A DNA stretch of 64,000 nucleotides from Gemmatimonadaceae bacterium (GTDB lineage: Bacteria > Gemmatimonadota > Gemmatimonadetes > Gemmatimonadales > Gemmatimonadaceae): assembly GCA_020846935.1 (NCBI GenBank), contig JADLCY010000013.1, positions 124,001 through 188,000 on the forward strand, written 5' to 3'. A model generated the notes under the pieces. That model did no database searches. It was not told where the DNA came from and was given only the letters and a program-made list of their open reading frames with translations. The position numbers and the translations under genes are program-made. Each line of letters opens with the position of its first letter. Positions within the stretch are counted from its first letter, which is position 1. This document shows positions 27,404-35,271 of this stretch, piece by piece.

Positions 27404-27878
27404 TGGCCGCCTCCGTCACGCCCGAAGCGACGAGCGCGAGGCGCTCGCTCGCGCTGAAGAGGTGCGCCGCATCGAGCAGCAACACGAGCGCGGACCCTCG
27501 GCGCAGGGTGCCAAGGACCAGCGAGCCGGCCAGGCCGCGCACCAGGCCCGGCGGTGGGGCGAGTTCCCCGGCGGCATACGGCCGCACGTCCAGCACCTGA
27601 TCGACCACCATGGCGCACCAGTCGCCGTCGAGCGCGAGCAGGAGCAATCGCGTCTGCGCGCCGGCGTCCGTGACCTCCGCACCGAGCCGTCGCCGGATAT
27701 CGACGACGGGAATCACGCGCCCATCGAGTTCGACGATCCCTTCAATCCAGTCGGGCAGGCGCGGCACAGGCCTCGGCGTTACGTACCGCACGACGCGTTC
27801 GACGCCCTGCACGTCCACGGCAAAGAGATCCGCGCCGATACGGAACGTGACCGCCCGCGCCTGATCGAAGGTGCTCAT
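27396..27878 (-). CDS. cheW: CheW-like chemotaxis coupling protein
   Basis: CheW is the SH3-like adaptor connecting receptors to the CheA kinase. The 160-residue product covers the whole CheW domain, with the typical core near WIEGIVELDGRVIPVVDIRR. The frame is open upstream to 27995, but that part overlaps the next cheW and homology begins at the ATG at 27878, which overlaps the upstream stop as ATGA. It is one of three CheW proteins in the cluster. A longer C-terminal extension holds PYAAGELAPPPG. Confidence 0.9.
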   Translation of the reverse strand: MSTFDQARAVTFRIGADLFAVDVQGVERVVRYVTPRPVPRLPDWIEGIVELDGRVIPVVDIRRRLGAEVTDAGAQTRLLLLALDGDWCAMVVDQVLDVRPYAAGELAPPPGLVRGLAGSLVLGTLRRGSALVLLLDAAHLFSASERLALVASGVTEAANA

Positions 27879-28381
27879 CGTCCGCCTCGCGCGATCGCCG
27901 CAGCCGCGGCGGTGACCATGGCGCGGGCGTCCACGACGGCGAGCAATGTCGTGCCGTCCCAATGAACGGCGAGCAACAGGTCGTCGCCATCCCACGGCGG
28001 CTGGCGGAGGGCCGACAGCTCAATACTGCACACCTCATCGACGTCGTCCACCAGCAATCCGAGCTGCTCGTTCCCGCGCCGCATCACGAGGACCGTGCCA
28101 CCCTGCCCACCGTCCACACCGAGGAGCGCGGTGGCGCGAACGACGGCGAGCGACCGGCCGGCGTACTGACATACCCCGGCCATCGCCGGGTCGGCGGCGG
28201 GGAGCGGGTACAGCACCGGCGCCTCGACCACTTCTTCGACGGCGCGCACATCGCAGGCAAAAACCTCGTCGCCGACGCGAAAGACAAACAGCTCGGCGGT
28301 CCCGATGCGCGCACGCACCCGATCGCGAAAGCGAACGGGAACGGTCTCGTTAGGTATGACGGGGGTGCTGGCGGAAGGCAT
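27875..28381 (-). CDS. CheW-like chemotaxis coupling protein
   Basis: This is a second, divergent 168-residue CheW domain protein (LFVFRVGDEVFACDVRAVEEV, then GVCQYAGRSLAVVRATALLG). The usual strand with RG..P(V/I) is changed to YAGRSLAVV, so receptor or kinase specificity may differ from the other CheW proteins. It is translationally coupled to the downstream cheW. It follows cheB after a 95-base gap that holds a G+C-rich inverted repeat (about 28439-28453) but no ORF. Confidence 0.88.
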   Translation of the reverse strand: MPSASTPVIPNETVPVRFRDRVRARIGTAELFVFRVGDEVFACDVRAVEEVVEAPVLYPLPAADPAMAGVCQYAGRSLAVVRATALLGVDGGQGGTVLVMRRGNEQLGLLVDDVDEVCSIELSALRQPPWDGDDLLLAVHWDGTTLLAVVDARAMVTAAAAAIARGGR

Positions 28382-28476
28382 TCGGCAGTGGAATCATGCT
28401 CGCTGGATAGACCGTTCGCCGGTCGTGCGCGTCACGAGCCGGCGCGTCGCGCCGCCGAGCCATGGGCGCGCCCTCA

Positions 28477-29577
28477 TCATCGACCGCGTGACGCGGCGCA
28501 CAGGCGTGCCATCGCGTCGGGCATGGCCTCGAGCGGCAGCACGGCATCCGCTGCGCCAGCGGCGAGAACCGCCTGTCCCATGCCGCTCACCACGCACGTC
28601 TCGGGATCCTGTACGATCATCGCGCCCCCCCCGGCGCGAACCGCCCGAGCGCCCTGCGCGCCGTCGCGGCCCATCCCGGTCAGAACGACCCCGATGCACC
28701 CGGCACCGAAGACGGACGCGAGGCTCGCAAAGGTCACGTCGGCCGCTGGCCGGACGCCATGCACAGGTGCGTCGTCCCCGAGGACACAGCGCACCACATC
28801 GCGAGCACCGCGCGCGGCGCGCAGGTGCCAACCGCCGGCGGCCATGTAAACATGACCGGCCAGGAGCGGCATGCCGTCGCGCGCTTCGTGCACCGGACGT
28901 GGCCCGAGCTCGTGCAGGCGCGCAGCGAGGCTGCCAGTGAAGCCGGCCGGCATGTGCTGGACGATCACGATGGCCGGAACCAGCGCGCGGGGAATGGTCG
29001 GCACCAGCGCAGCAAGCGTGCGCGGCCCGCCCGTCGATGCCGCGATGGCGATCACCGACGTCGCCGCCGCTTCGGGTCGTGCACCGGTCACCGCCTCCGA
29101 GCGAATCGGCGACGCACGCCATCGACGCGGCTCAGGTACGGAACGAGCGAGTCGATCCACGCGACCGGTCCCCGCTTCGCGCAACGCCTGGAGCAGCCGA
29201 CGACCTAACGTCTCGACATCGAGCGTTTGCGCCCATGACGGCTTGCGCACGAAGTCCACGGCGCCGAGTTCGAGGGCGCGAATGGTTGCGTCGCCGCCGG
29301 CGGCGGCTTCCTGTCCGCTGAGCACGACGACGGGACGCGGGCACTCGCTCATGATGTAGCCAAGGGCCTCGAGTCCGCTCATGCCGGGCATCTCGATGTC
29401 GAGCGTCACGAGGTCGGGCCCGAGCGCGTGCACGAGTCGCACGGCCTCGTGCCCATCGGCGGCTTCGCCGGCCACGCGCAGATCGGCGCTGGCCTCGATC
29501 GCGTCGCAAACGACGCGACGGATGAACGCCGAGTCGTCGACCACCAGCACGCTGCGCCTAGAGGATCCGCCGGCCAT
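28477..29577 (-). CDS. cheB: Chemotaxis protein-glutamate methylesterase/deamidase CheB
   Basis: CheB removes methyl groups from, and deamidates, chemoreceptors when phosphorylated by CheA. The 366-residue protein has a receiver domain with the acidic pair Asp14/Asp15, phosphoacceptor Asp60 and Lys112. The C-terminal methylesterase domain has the catalytic triad Ser181 (in STGGP), His208 (in QHMP) and Asp305 (in GMGRDG). All key residues are intact. It overlaps cheD by 20 bases. No CheR or receptor gene is in the window, so its substrates are encoded elsewhere. Confidence 0.97.
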   Translation of the reverse strand: MAGGSSRRSVLVVDDSAFIRRVVCDAIEASADLRVAGEAADGHEAVRLVHALGPDLVTLDIEMPGMSGLEALGYIMSECPRPVVVLSGQEAAAGGDATIRALELGAVDFVRKPSWAQTLDVETLGRRLLQALREAGTGRVDRLARSVPEPRRWRASPIRSEAVTGARPEAAATSVIAIAASTGGPRTLAALVPTIPRALVPAIVIVQHMPAGFTGSLAARLHELGPRPVHEARDGMPLLAGHVYMAAGGWHLRAARGARDVVRCVLGDDAPVHGVRPAADVTFASLASVFGAGCIGVVLTGMGRDGAQGARAVRAGGGAMIVQDPETCVVSGMGQAVLAAGAADAVLPLEAMPDAMARLCAASRGR

Positions 29578-30055
29578 GGCGCATCGAGACGACGCGGACT
29601 TCCCCGGTCGCGACGTCGAAGTACACGCTGCGGCCGTAGTCGCCCCCGACGTCTTCGCCGATCAGGGGGATGCCGCTCGCCGCCAGCCGCTGCTTCACGG
29701 CATCGACGTTGCGCTCTCCCATGTTGACTCCCGACGAGAGGAGCGCGCCGAACATCGAGGCGCCGCCGACGATGCGTGCGACGGGCTGAGCCCGCGAGCC
29801 GTGGCGTCGCATCTCGTTCAGGAGGAACGGCACCGCGGTCGAGCCGAACTTGGCCGGGCGCGACCGGTCTCGCGACAAGGACTCGTGAGGCAGGAGCACG
29901 TGTGCGAGTGCGCCAACGCGCGCCACGCCGTCGTGCAGCATGACCGCCACGCACGACCCGAGCCCGACCGACGACAGGACGCCTCGTTCAACAAGGACGC
30001 CCCAGGCCGCGACCGGGACGTGCGTCTCGACGGGCACGAGCGTCGGCGTCGTCAC
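29558..30055 (-). CDS. cheD: Chemoreceptor glutamine deamidase CheD
   Basis: CheD deamidates specific glutamines of chemoreceptors and can activate the phosphatase CheC, which is encoded in the same cluster. The 165-residue protein has the conserved GLGSCVAV with nucleophile Cys35 and the LAHVLLP segment with His52. The start is GTG at 30055, overlapping the DUF4388-TPR gene stop as GTGA. The end overlaps cheB by 20 bases, so cheD and cheB are likely co-translated. Confidence 0.95.
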   Translation of the reverse strand: MTTPTLVPVETHVPVAAWGVLVERGVLSSVGLGSCVAVMLHDGVARVGALAHVLLPHESLSRDRSRPAKFGSTAVPFLLNEMRRHGSRAQPVARIVGGASMFGALLSSGVNMGERNVDAVKQRLAASGIPLIGEDVGGDYGRSVYFDVATGEVRVVSMRHGRRIL

Positions 30056-31668
30056 GCCGGTCGCCGGGCGCGATCGAGGTGCTGTCGGGCCGCGGGATTC
30101 TCCGGTGCCAGGGCAAGAGACCGCTCCCAGCAGCGCGTGGCATCATCGAGCTCGCCGCGAGCATGGCGCAGGTTGCCCAGCGCGAGCCACACGTCCCCCC
30201 CGAGGTCGGGCACGAGGCGCACGGCGCGCGCGTAACACTCGAGGGCATCGGTGGCCTGGCCCGCTGCGCCATGAAGGTCGCCGCGGTTCTTGTGCAACTG
30301 CGCGAGGGTCGGCGCCTCCTGCAGGCCGCGATCGAGATGGGCGGCCGCCTCGCCGCCGCGCCCACGCCGTTCGAGCACCACCGCGAGATTGTTGGCCAGC
30401 ACGGCATTGTGCGGGTGCAGCGACGCGCCCTCGGACAGGATGGCGATCGCGCGATCGAGTTCTCCGAGGTACGCCGCGGCAAGTCCGGCGTAGTGATACC
30501 ACGCCGCCGCGCGCGGCCGACCGTCGCCGCGGAGCGCCGAGGCGCGCAGGGCGACGTCGGCCGCCTCCACGTCGCCTCGACGCAGGGAGAGCACCGCTCC
30601 GGTCAGCAGCACCGATGGATCGTTAGGCAGGAGGCGCTCGGCGGTCGCGTGAGCGGCCCGGGCTTCGTCGAAGCGGCCGAGCTTCTCGAGCGCATAGGCG
30701 AGGTTGGCGTGCAGGGCGCCCTTGCCGGGCGCACGGGCCACCGCCCCTCGCAACACGCGCACGGCCTCGTCGTGGCGGCCCTGCCGGATCGCGAGCAGGC
30801 CAAGGTAGAACTCCGCCTGCACGTCGTGGGGCTGCAGGTCCGCCACGCGCCGGAACTCGCGCACGGCTTCGTCCAGCATCCCCGATTTGTAGAAGGCCAC
30901 GCCGAGGTTGCTGTGCTCGGCCACGCGCGTGGCAAGGGCCGGCGCGTCCTGCGTGCGGCGTCGCCCCACGCGATGGAGGAATCCCGCCGTGATCAGCCCG
31001 AACAGCGCCTTGCCCATCTCGAACTCGCCGAGTCCCGACAGGTCCATCAGGGCCGCGACGTCGCGGGTTCCATCGATCAATGGCAACACCGCATCCTGAT
31101 CCATCGTCAGCTCGACGCGGGACGCCTCGAGATGCGTCCGGTCGAGGGCAAACACGCAGTCGAATCCGGGAATCTTCTTCTCGATCAGGCTCCACTCATC
31201 GATGCGCCGCGCACCCTCGAGCAGCAGCGACTCGGGGTTGATCGATACGACGAAGTCCTGCTCGTCCGGCGTCACGTCCGCCTCGAACGAGAACGTGCCC
31301 TGCGTCCAGGTGAAGAGGTAGTACACTGCCTCCTCGATCTGCCGCTTGATGTGCTGGTGGAGTTCTTCGCGCGCCAGGAAGTCCTTCGCGACCAGGATCT
31401 CGCCCAGCCGCCGATCGGGCTGCGAGGCCTGCTCGGCGATGGCAATGTCCAGCTGCTCACGGGCGATGATCCCGTTGCTCACCAGCAGGTCGCCCAGCCG
31501 GTCGCGCCGGTTGACGATGCTCGCGAACGCAATGCGTCCCCGTTCGAAATAGATGCTTCCGAAGGCGTTCTTGTGCGTGACCGAGAGGCAACCGGTCTTC
31601 TTCCCCATCGCCAACAACTGGAGAACGTCCGTGAGGCTGGCCTCGCGCAGGGAACCGCGGATCGCCAT
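30052..31668 (-). CDS. DUF4388 (PATAN) protein with C-terminal TPR array
   Basis: The 538-residue product starts at ATG 31668, overlapping the upstream stop as TGATG. Residues 1 to about 240 form a DUF4388/PATAN-type region: LREASLTDVLQLLAMGKKTG, GSIYFERGRIAFASI, two LG(D/E)(L/I)LV repeats and TWTQGTFSFE. Residues about 260-535 form around eight TPR units. PATAN domains are known from cyanobacterial chemosensory regulators such as PatA. A partner role for the CheA/CheY or MglA proteins is inference from context. It is homologous in its N-terminal half to the protein at 34123-35271. Confidence 0.88.
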   Translation of the reverse strand: MAIRGSLREASLTDVLQLLAMGKKTGCLSVTHKNAFGSIYFERGRIAFASIVNRRDRLGDLLVSNGIIAREQLDIAIAEQASQPDRRLGEILVAKDFLAREELHQHIKRQIEEAVYYLFTWTQGTFSFEADVTPDEQDFVVSINPESLLLEGARRIDEWSLIEKKIPGFDCVFALDRTHLEASRVELTMDQDAVLPLIDGTRDVAALMDLSGLGEFEMGKALFGLITAGFLHRVGRRRTQDAPALATRVAEHSNLGVAFYKSGMLDEAVREFRRVADLQPHDVQAEFYLGLLAIRQGRHDEAVRVLRGAVARAPGKGALHANLAYALEKLGRFDEARAAHATAERLLPNDPSVLLTGAVLSLRRGDVEAADVALRASALRGDGRPRAAAWYHYAGLAAAYLGELDRAIAILSEGASLHPHNAVLANNLAVVLERRGRGGEAAAHLDRGLQEAPTLAQLHKNRGDLHGAAGQATDALECYARAVRLVPDLGGDVWLALGNLRHARGELDDATRCWERSLALAPENPAARQHLDRARRPA

Positions 31669-33485
31669 CAGCCCAGGTCCTCCAGCAAGCGCCCCGTCGG
31701 CTCCGGCCACTCGGCGACCACCTTCTCGGAGTCGAAGAAGAACGAATCAAGGGCGCGACGCGCCGAGGTCGCCTCGGTGACGCCGGCGCCAACGGCGACC
31801 GGTTCCCGCTCCTCGGGCACCATCGTCGGGTCTGCGGGCGCATCGATCGTCGGTGCGGCCGCCTCGTCGCCCTCGGGCACCGGCGTGTGGCGTCCGAGCC
31901 GATCCGCCGGTCCCGGCGGCGCCATGGTGACCACGAGCCCACGCTCGACGACCGTGCGCAGGCGATCGGCAATGCCGAGGTAGGCCGAGAGTGGGCGATC
32001 GCTGGTAAGCACCACCGGTCGCTGCTCGGCGCACACCGCGGTGAGGAGTCGCAGCAGCTCGTCCTGCACGGCCTCTCGTCCATCGATCGCCTGGAGACCG
32101 TCGATGATGAGTGCGTCGACCGCGCCGAAGCGCGAGCGCCAGGACTCGAGGCGTTCCTGGTGGATCGCCTCCGTCAGTTCATCGACCAGCGAAGACCCGC
32201 TCACGCAGGCAATGCTCCGACCGGCGCCATGACGGGCCGCGAGCACGTTGCCGATCGCATGCGCCAGGTGCGTCTTGCCTGACGCCGTTGGCCCCACGAT
32301 GAGCAGCGGGTTGGCAGCGCGTCCTGGCGCGTCCGTGATCGTGGCCGCGGCGTGCATGGCGGCCCGGTTCCCGGCGGTGCGCACGAGCGAGGCCATGCTG
32401 TACTCCGGCAGCGGTCCGGGCGGAGGGTCCGTCGCGGCGAGCGCACGGCGCACCAGCCGCTCCGCTTCGGGAAGCCGATCGGGATCACGAAAGACGGCCT
32501 GCCCGGCGAGCGACGGGTTGACCGCAATGGCCTGACTCTCGAGCGCGCGCAACCGTTCGGTGACCGCGGCGAACGCGGCATCGAGTTGCGGCACGTCAGG
32601 GGCTTCGGGGAGTTCGAGCGCCTGTTCGAGGATGGCAGTGCGAAAGCCCTGCCCGGACCACCACGCGATGCGCTCGCCGAGCCGAAGGCGCCACCCATCC
32701 ACCGAGGCCGCGACACCGCTCGCCACATCCTGCAGAAACGACGTGAACTCGTCGGACGGCCCGACCGCGACCGCACCCCCAATGACGTCGCGCACCTCAG
32801 CCACCGAGAGTGGTTCAGCGCTGCGCGACTGCCGGGCAATGAGCCGATGCAGCGCCGCTTCCATCTCGCGCACGCTCGCACTCGAGCCCCTGGCGAGTTC
32901 TTCGAGGACGCCGTGACCAAAGCTGGTGCGGCGGTCTGCGCATTTGCGCTGGAGGATGGCGACGCGCGTCCCGTGGTCGGGCGCGCCCAGGTCGACGATG
33001 AGCCCGCCGGAGAGTCGGTTGAGCAGCCGGTCGTCCACGTCGGCGATGTCGGCGGGCGCGCGATCCGAGGCCATCACGATCTGGCGGCCGCTGCTCTGCA
33101 GCGCGTTGAAGACGCGCAGCACCTCACTCTGCGTCTCACGGCGACCGGACAGGGCCTGGACGTCATCGAGCAGGAGGAGCCCCACGGTCAGGTAGCGCCG
33201 CTTGAACGCCTCGGCCTGTCCCGTTGCGATGGCAAGGTGCAATTCCTCGACGAACCCCTCGAGGGTCACGTACACGACCGAAAGCGTCGGGTGCAGTGAC
33301 TGTGCGCGGTGACCAATGGCGGCGAGCAGGTGCGTCTTCCCGAGGCCCGGCGGCCCGAACACAAAGAGCGGATTGTAAACCGCGCCCGGGTGCTCCGACA
33401 CGTTGCGCGCCGCCGACACTGCCAGGCGGTTGGCATCGCCGACCACGAAGGCCTCGAAGGTGAACTGCGCGTCGGGGAGCGTCAT
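31668..33485 (-). CDS. Protein with two tandem DnaA-like AAA+ modules, no DNA-binding domain
   Basis: Residues 8-220 match DnaA domain III closely: FTFEAFVVGDANRLA, Walker A GPPGLGKTH (44-52), Walker B LLLLDDVQ (103-110), sensor 1 ASDR (139-142), an arginine-finger-like region with Arg157, and sensor 2 SVREMEAAL (204-212). Residues about 362-525 repeat the fold: Walker A GPTASGKTH (398-406), Walker B ALIIDGLQ (458-465, second acidic residue replaced by Gly) and sensor 1 TSDRP (494-498). A helical linker joins them. The C-terminal DnaA helix-turn-helix is absent; instead there is an acidic linker and a tail with SFFFDSEKVV and GRLLEDLG. It lies four bases past the mglA stop. The frame extends to 33593, but homology starts at ATG 33485. 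Confidence 0.9.
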   Translation of the reverse strand: MTLPDAQFTFEAFVVGDANRLAVSAARNVSEHPGAVYNPLFVFGPPGLGKTHLLAAIGHRAQSLHPTLSVVYVTLEGFVEELHLAIATGQAEAFKRRYLTVGLLLLDDVQALSGRRETQSEVLRVFNALQSSGRQIVMASDRAPADIADVDDRLLNRLSGGLIVDLGAPDHGTRVAILQRKCADRRTSFGHGVLEELARGSSASVREMEAALHRLIARQSRSAEPLSVAEVRDVIGGAVAVGPSDEFTSFLQDVASGVAASVDGWRLRLGERIAWWSGQGFRTAILEQALELPEAPDVPQLDAAFAAVTERLRALESQAIAVNPSLAGQAVFRDPDRLPEAERLVRRALAATDPPPGPLPEYSMASLVRTAGNRAAMHAAATITDAPGRAANPLLIVGPTASGKTHLAHAIGNVLAARHGAGRSIACVSGSSLVDELTEAIHQERLESWRSRFGAVDALIIDGLQAIDGREAVQDELLRLLTAVCAEQRPVVLTSDRPLSAYLGIADRLRTVVERGLVVTMAPPGPADRLGRHTPVPEGDEAAAPTIDAPADPTMVPEEREPVAVGAGVTEATSARRALDSFFFDSEKVVAEWPEPTGRLLEDLG

Positions 33486-33489
33486 GTGC

Positions 33490-34095
33490 CTAACGCCCCG
33501 CCGGCTGCGGCGCCGCGAGGCGCTGGAGCACGAGCTGCGAGACCTTGCGCAGGGTCTCGAAGACCCCGGTTCCCGCCAGTGCATCGGCCGCAAAGCTCGG
33601 GACGCCGCGGAAGTTGAGGGCGGCGTCCAGTTCCCCGCGACTCATCACGAGGTCGGCGGGCAGATCCTGCTTGTTGTACTGCAGGACCAGCGGCAGCGCG
33701 CGCGCGTCCACGCCCTGCTCGGCAAGCACCTCATGCATGTCGCGGAGGCTTTGCAGGTTCTCCTCGCGTTGCCGGCGCTGCGAGTCGGCAACAAAGACCA
33801 CGCCGTCTGCACCCTGGAGCACGAGCTTGCGCGTCGAGCGGTAGTACACCTGCCCGGGCACCGTGTAGAGCTGGAAACGCGTGGCGAACCCGGACACGGT
33901 GCCCAGGTCGAGCGGGAGGAAGTCGAAGAAGAGCGTCCGTTCGCTGTGTGTCGCCAGCGACACCATCGAACCCCGTCGCTCCGGCGGCACGCGATCGTGG
34001 ATATAGTGCAAGTTCGTCGTCTTCCCCGAACGCCCGGGACCGTAGTAGACGATCTTGCAGGTCAGCTCCCGCGCCGGGTAGTTCACGAGCGGCAT
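33490..34095 (-). CDS. mglA: MglA-type small GTPase
   Basis: This is a Ras-like GTPase of the MglA family, which in Myxococcus sets cell polarity for gliding and type IV pili. The 201-residue protein has G1 GPGRSGKTT at 19-27, the MglA-type switch 2 TVPGQVYY at 78-85 (no Asp as in Ras DTAGQ) and G4 NKQD at 141-144. Its GAP (MglB) is not adjacent. It lies between the DUF4388 gene and the double DnaA-like gene. Its stop TAG falls within a CCTAACG motif copy (33489-33495). Confidence 0.93.
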   Translation of the reverse strand: MPLVNYPARELTCKIVYYGPGRSGKTTNLHYIHDRVPPERRGSMVSLATHSERTLFFDFLPLDLGTVSGFATRFQLYTVPGQVYYRSTRKLVLQGADGVVFVADSQRRQREENLQSLRDMHEVLAEQGVDARALPLVLQYNKQDLPADLVMSRGELDAALNFRGVPSFAADALAGTGVFETLRKVSQLVLQRLAAPQPAGR

Positions 34096-34122
34096 CGGTC
34101 CCTCCCGGCTTCGTGGCGGTGC

Positions 34123-35271
34123 TTACGCATCGACGGCCTCCAGCACCGCGGCGAGCTGCGAGGCGTGCGCGATGGCGTGCCGTGCCTGTTCGCCCAGCGG
34201 ACTCTCCGGACACGCGGCGAGCACGCGCTGCCATGACTCGATCGCCCGCGCAAGCTCTCCATGGCGCGCGGCCAGGCGGGCGCGCTCCATCAACGCCCCC
34301 GCGTGCGCGGCGTCGGCCTCCAGCGCGATGCGCAATTCCTCGGCGGCCTCCGCTTCGCGACCCTGGCGCAGGAGCACCCGGGCGAGGGTGGAGCGTGCTT
34401 CCGGATCCTGCGGCGCCAGCGAGACGGCAGTTGCTGCCCGCGCGAGCGCGTCATCGAGCCGTTCGGCCAGCAGCGCATCCCGCGCCTCGGCAAGGCACGT
34501 GGCCAGATGTTCGCCTGAACGGTCGGGCTCCGTCGCGTCCGTCGGCGCCAGCACGTCGATCACGGCGATGGTCGCGAGCCCGAACGCAATGCGGGCCACC
34601 TCGAACTCTGAACGCTCGAGCGTGCGCGCGATGGCGCGCAGGTCCTGCACGCCATCGACCAGCGACAGGACCTCCCACTCGTGCGGGAGCAGATCCAGTC
34701 GTGAAGGCGCGATGCCCTCCTCGGCCTCGGCCAGCACCGGGATCACGGCGAGGCTCGGGATGCGCTGCTGAATCTGCGTCCATTCATCGAGGCGTCGCGC
34801 ACCCTCCATGAGCAGCGACTCGGTGGGAAGGGCTACCATACCCTCGGCCCCCGCCGGTGCCTGTACGTCTTCCTCGGCAAACGAGAAGAAGCCCTCCTGC
34901 CACGACAGCAGTTCGAAGACGACGGTTTCCACCTGACGCATGATCGCGCGCTCGAGTTCGCGCACCGAGACGACGTGCTGCGCCACGAGGATCTCGCCCA
35001 GGCGCCGGTCCTCACCGGGGGCCTCCTGCACGGCGCGCGCCCGCGCGAGGTCCGCTTCCGTGATGCGTCCCGAGCGAAGCAGGAGCGCACCGAGCGGGTG
35101 CGGATTCGATCGAATCGTCGCTGCGACGATGCGTCCGACGCGAAAGTACACCGTCCCCTCGTTGTCGCGCAGGGCAGACGACACGCGAAGGCGTCCCGTC
35201 TTTCGGCTCAGGTCCAGCAGTTGAAACACGTCGTGGATGCCAAGCTCGCGGAGCGGTCCCTCGATCGCCAT
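34123..35271 (-). CDS. DUF4388 (PATAN) protein with short C-terminal TPR-like region
   Basis: The 382-residue protein has an N-terminal DUF4388/PATAN-type region (LRELGIHDVFQLLDLSRKTG, GTVYFRVGRIVAATI, LGEILVAQHVVSVRELE, SWQEGFFSFAE) up to about 225, then helical repeats to the end (DPEARSTLARVLLRQGREAEAAEEL and following). It parallels the protein at 30052-31668 but has fewer repeats. It abuts the 899-residue TPR gene without a gap and precedes mglA by 27 bases. It is probably cytosolic. Its role is unknown. Confidence 0.87.
   Translation of the reverse strand: MAIEGPLRELGIHDVFQLLDLSRKTGRLRVSSALRDNEGTVYFRVGRIVAATIRSNPHPLGALLLRSGRITEADLARARAVQEAPGEDRRLGEILVAQHVVSVRELERAIMRQVETVVFELLSWQEGFFSFAEEDVQAPAGAEGMVALPTESLLMEGARRLDEWTQIQQRIPSLAVIPVLAEAEEGIAPSRLDLLPHEWEVLSLVDGVQDLRAIARTLERSEFEVARIAFGLATIAVIDVLAPTDATEPDRSGEHLATCLAEARDALLAERLDDALARAATAVSLAPQDPEARSTLARVLLRQGREAEAAEELRIALEADAAHAGALMERARLAARHGELARAIESWQRVLAACPESPLGEQARHAIAHASQLAAVLEAVDA

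Noticed and set aside
30079-31983. 634-codon open frame on the + strand
   Set aside because: It is antisense to the DUF4388-TPR and DnaA-like genes and mirrors their codon pattern.
31668-33485. Identifying the double AAA+ gene as the replication initiator dnaA
   Set aside because: It lacks the C-terminal helix-turn-helix of DnaA, has a second ATPase module, and no dnaN, recF or origin-like repeats are nearby.
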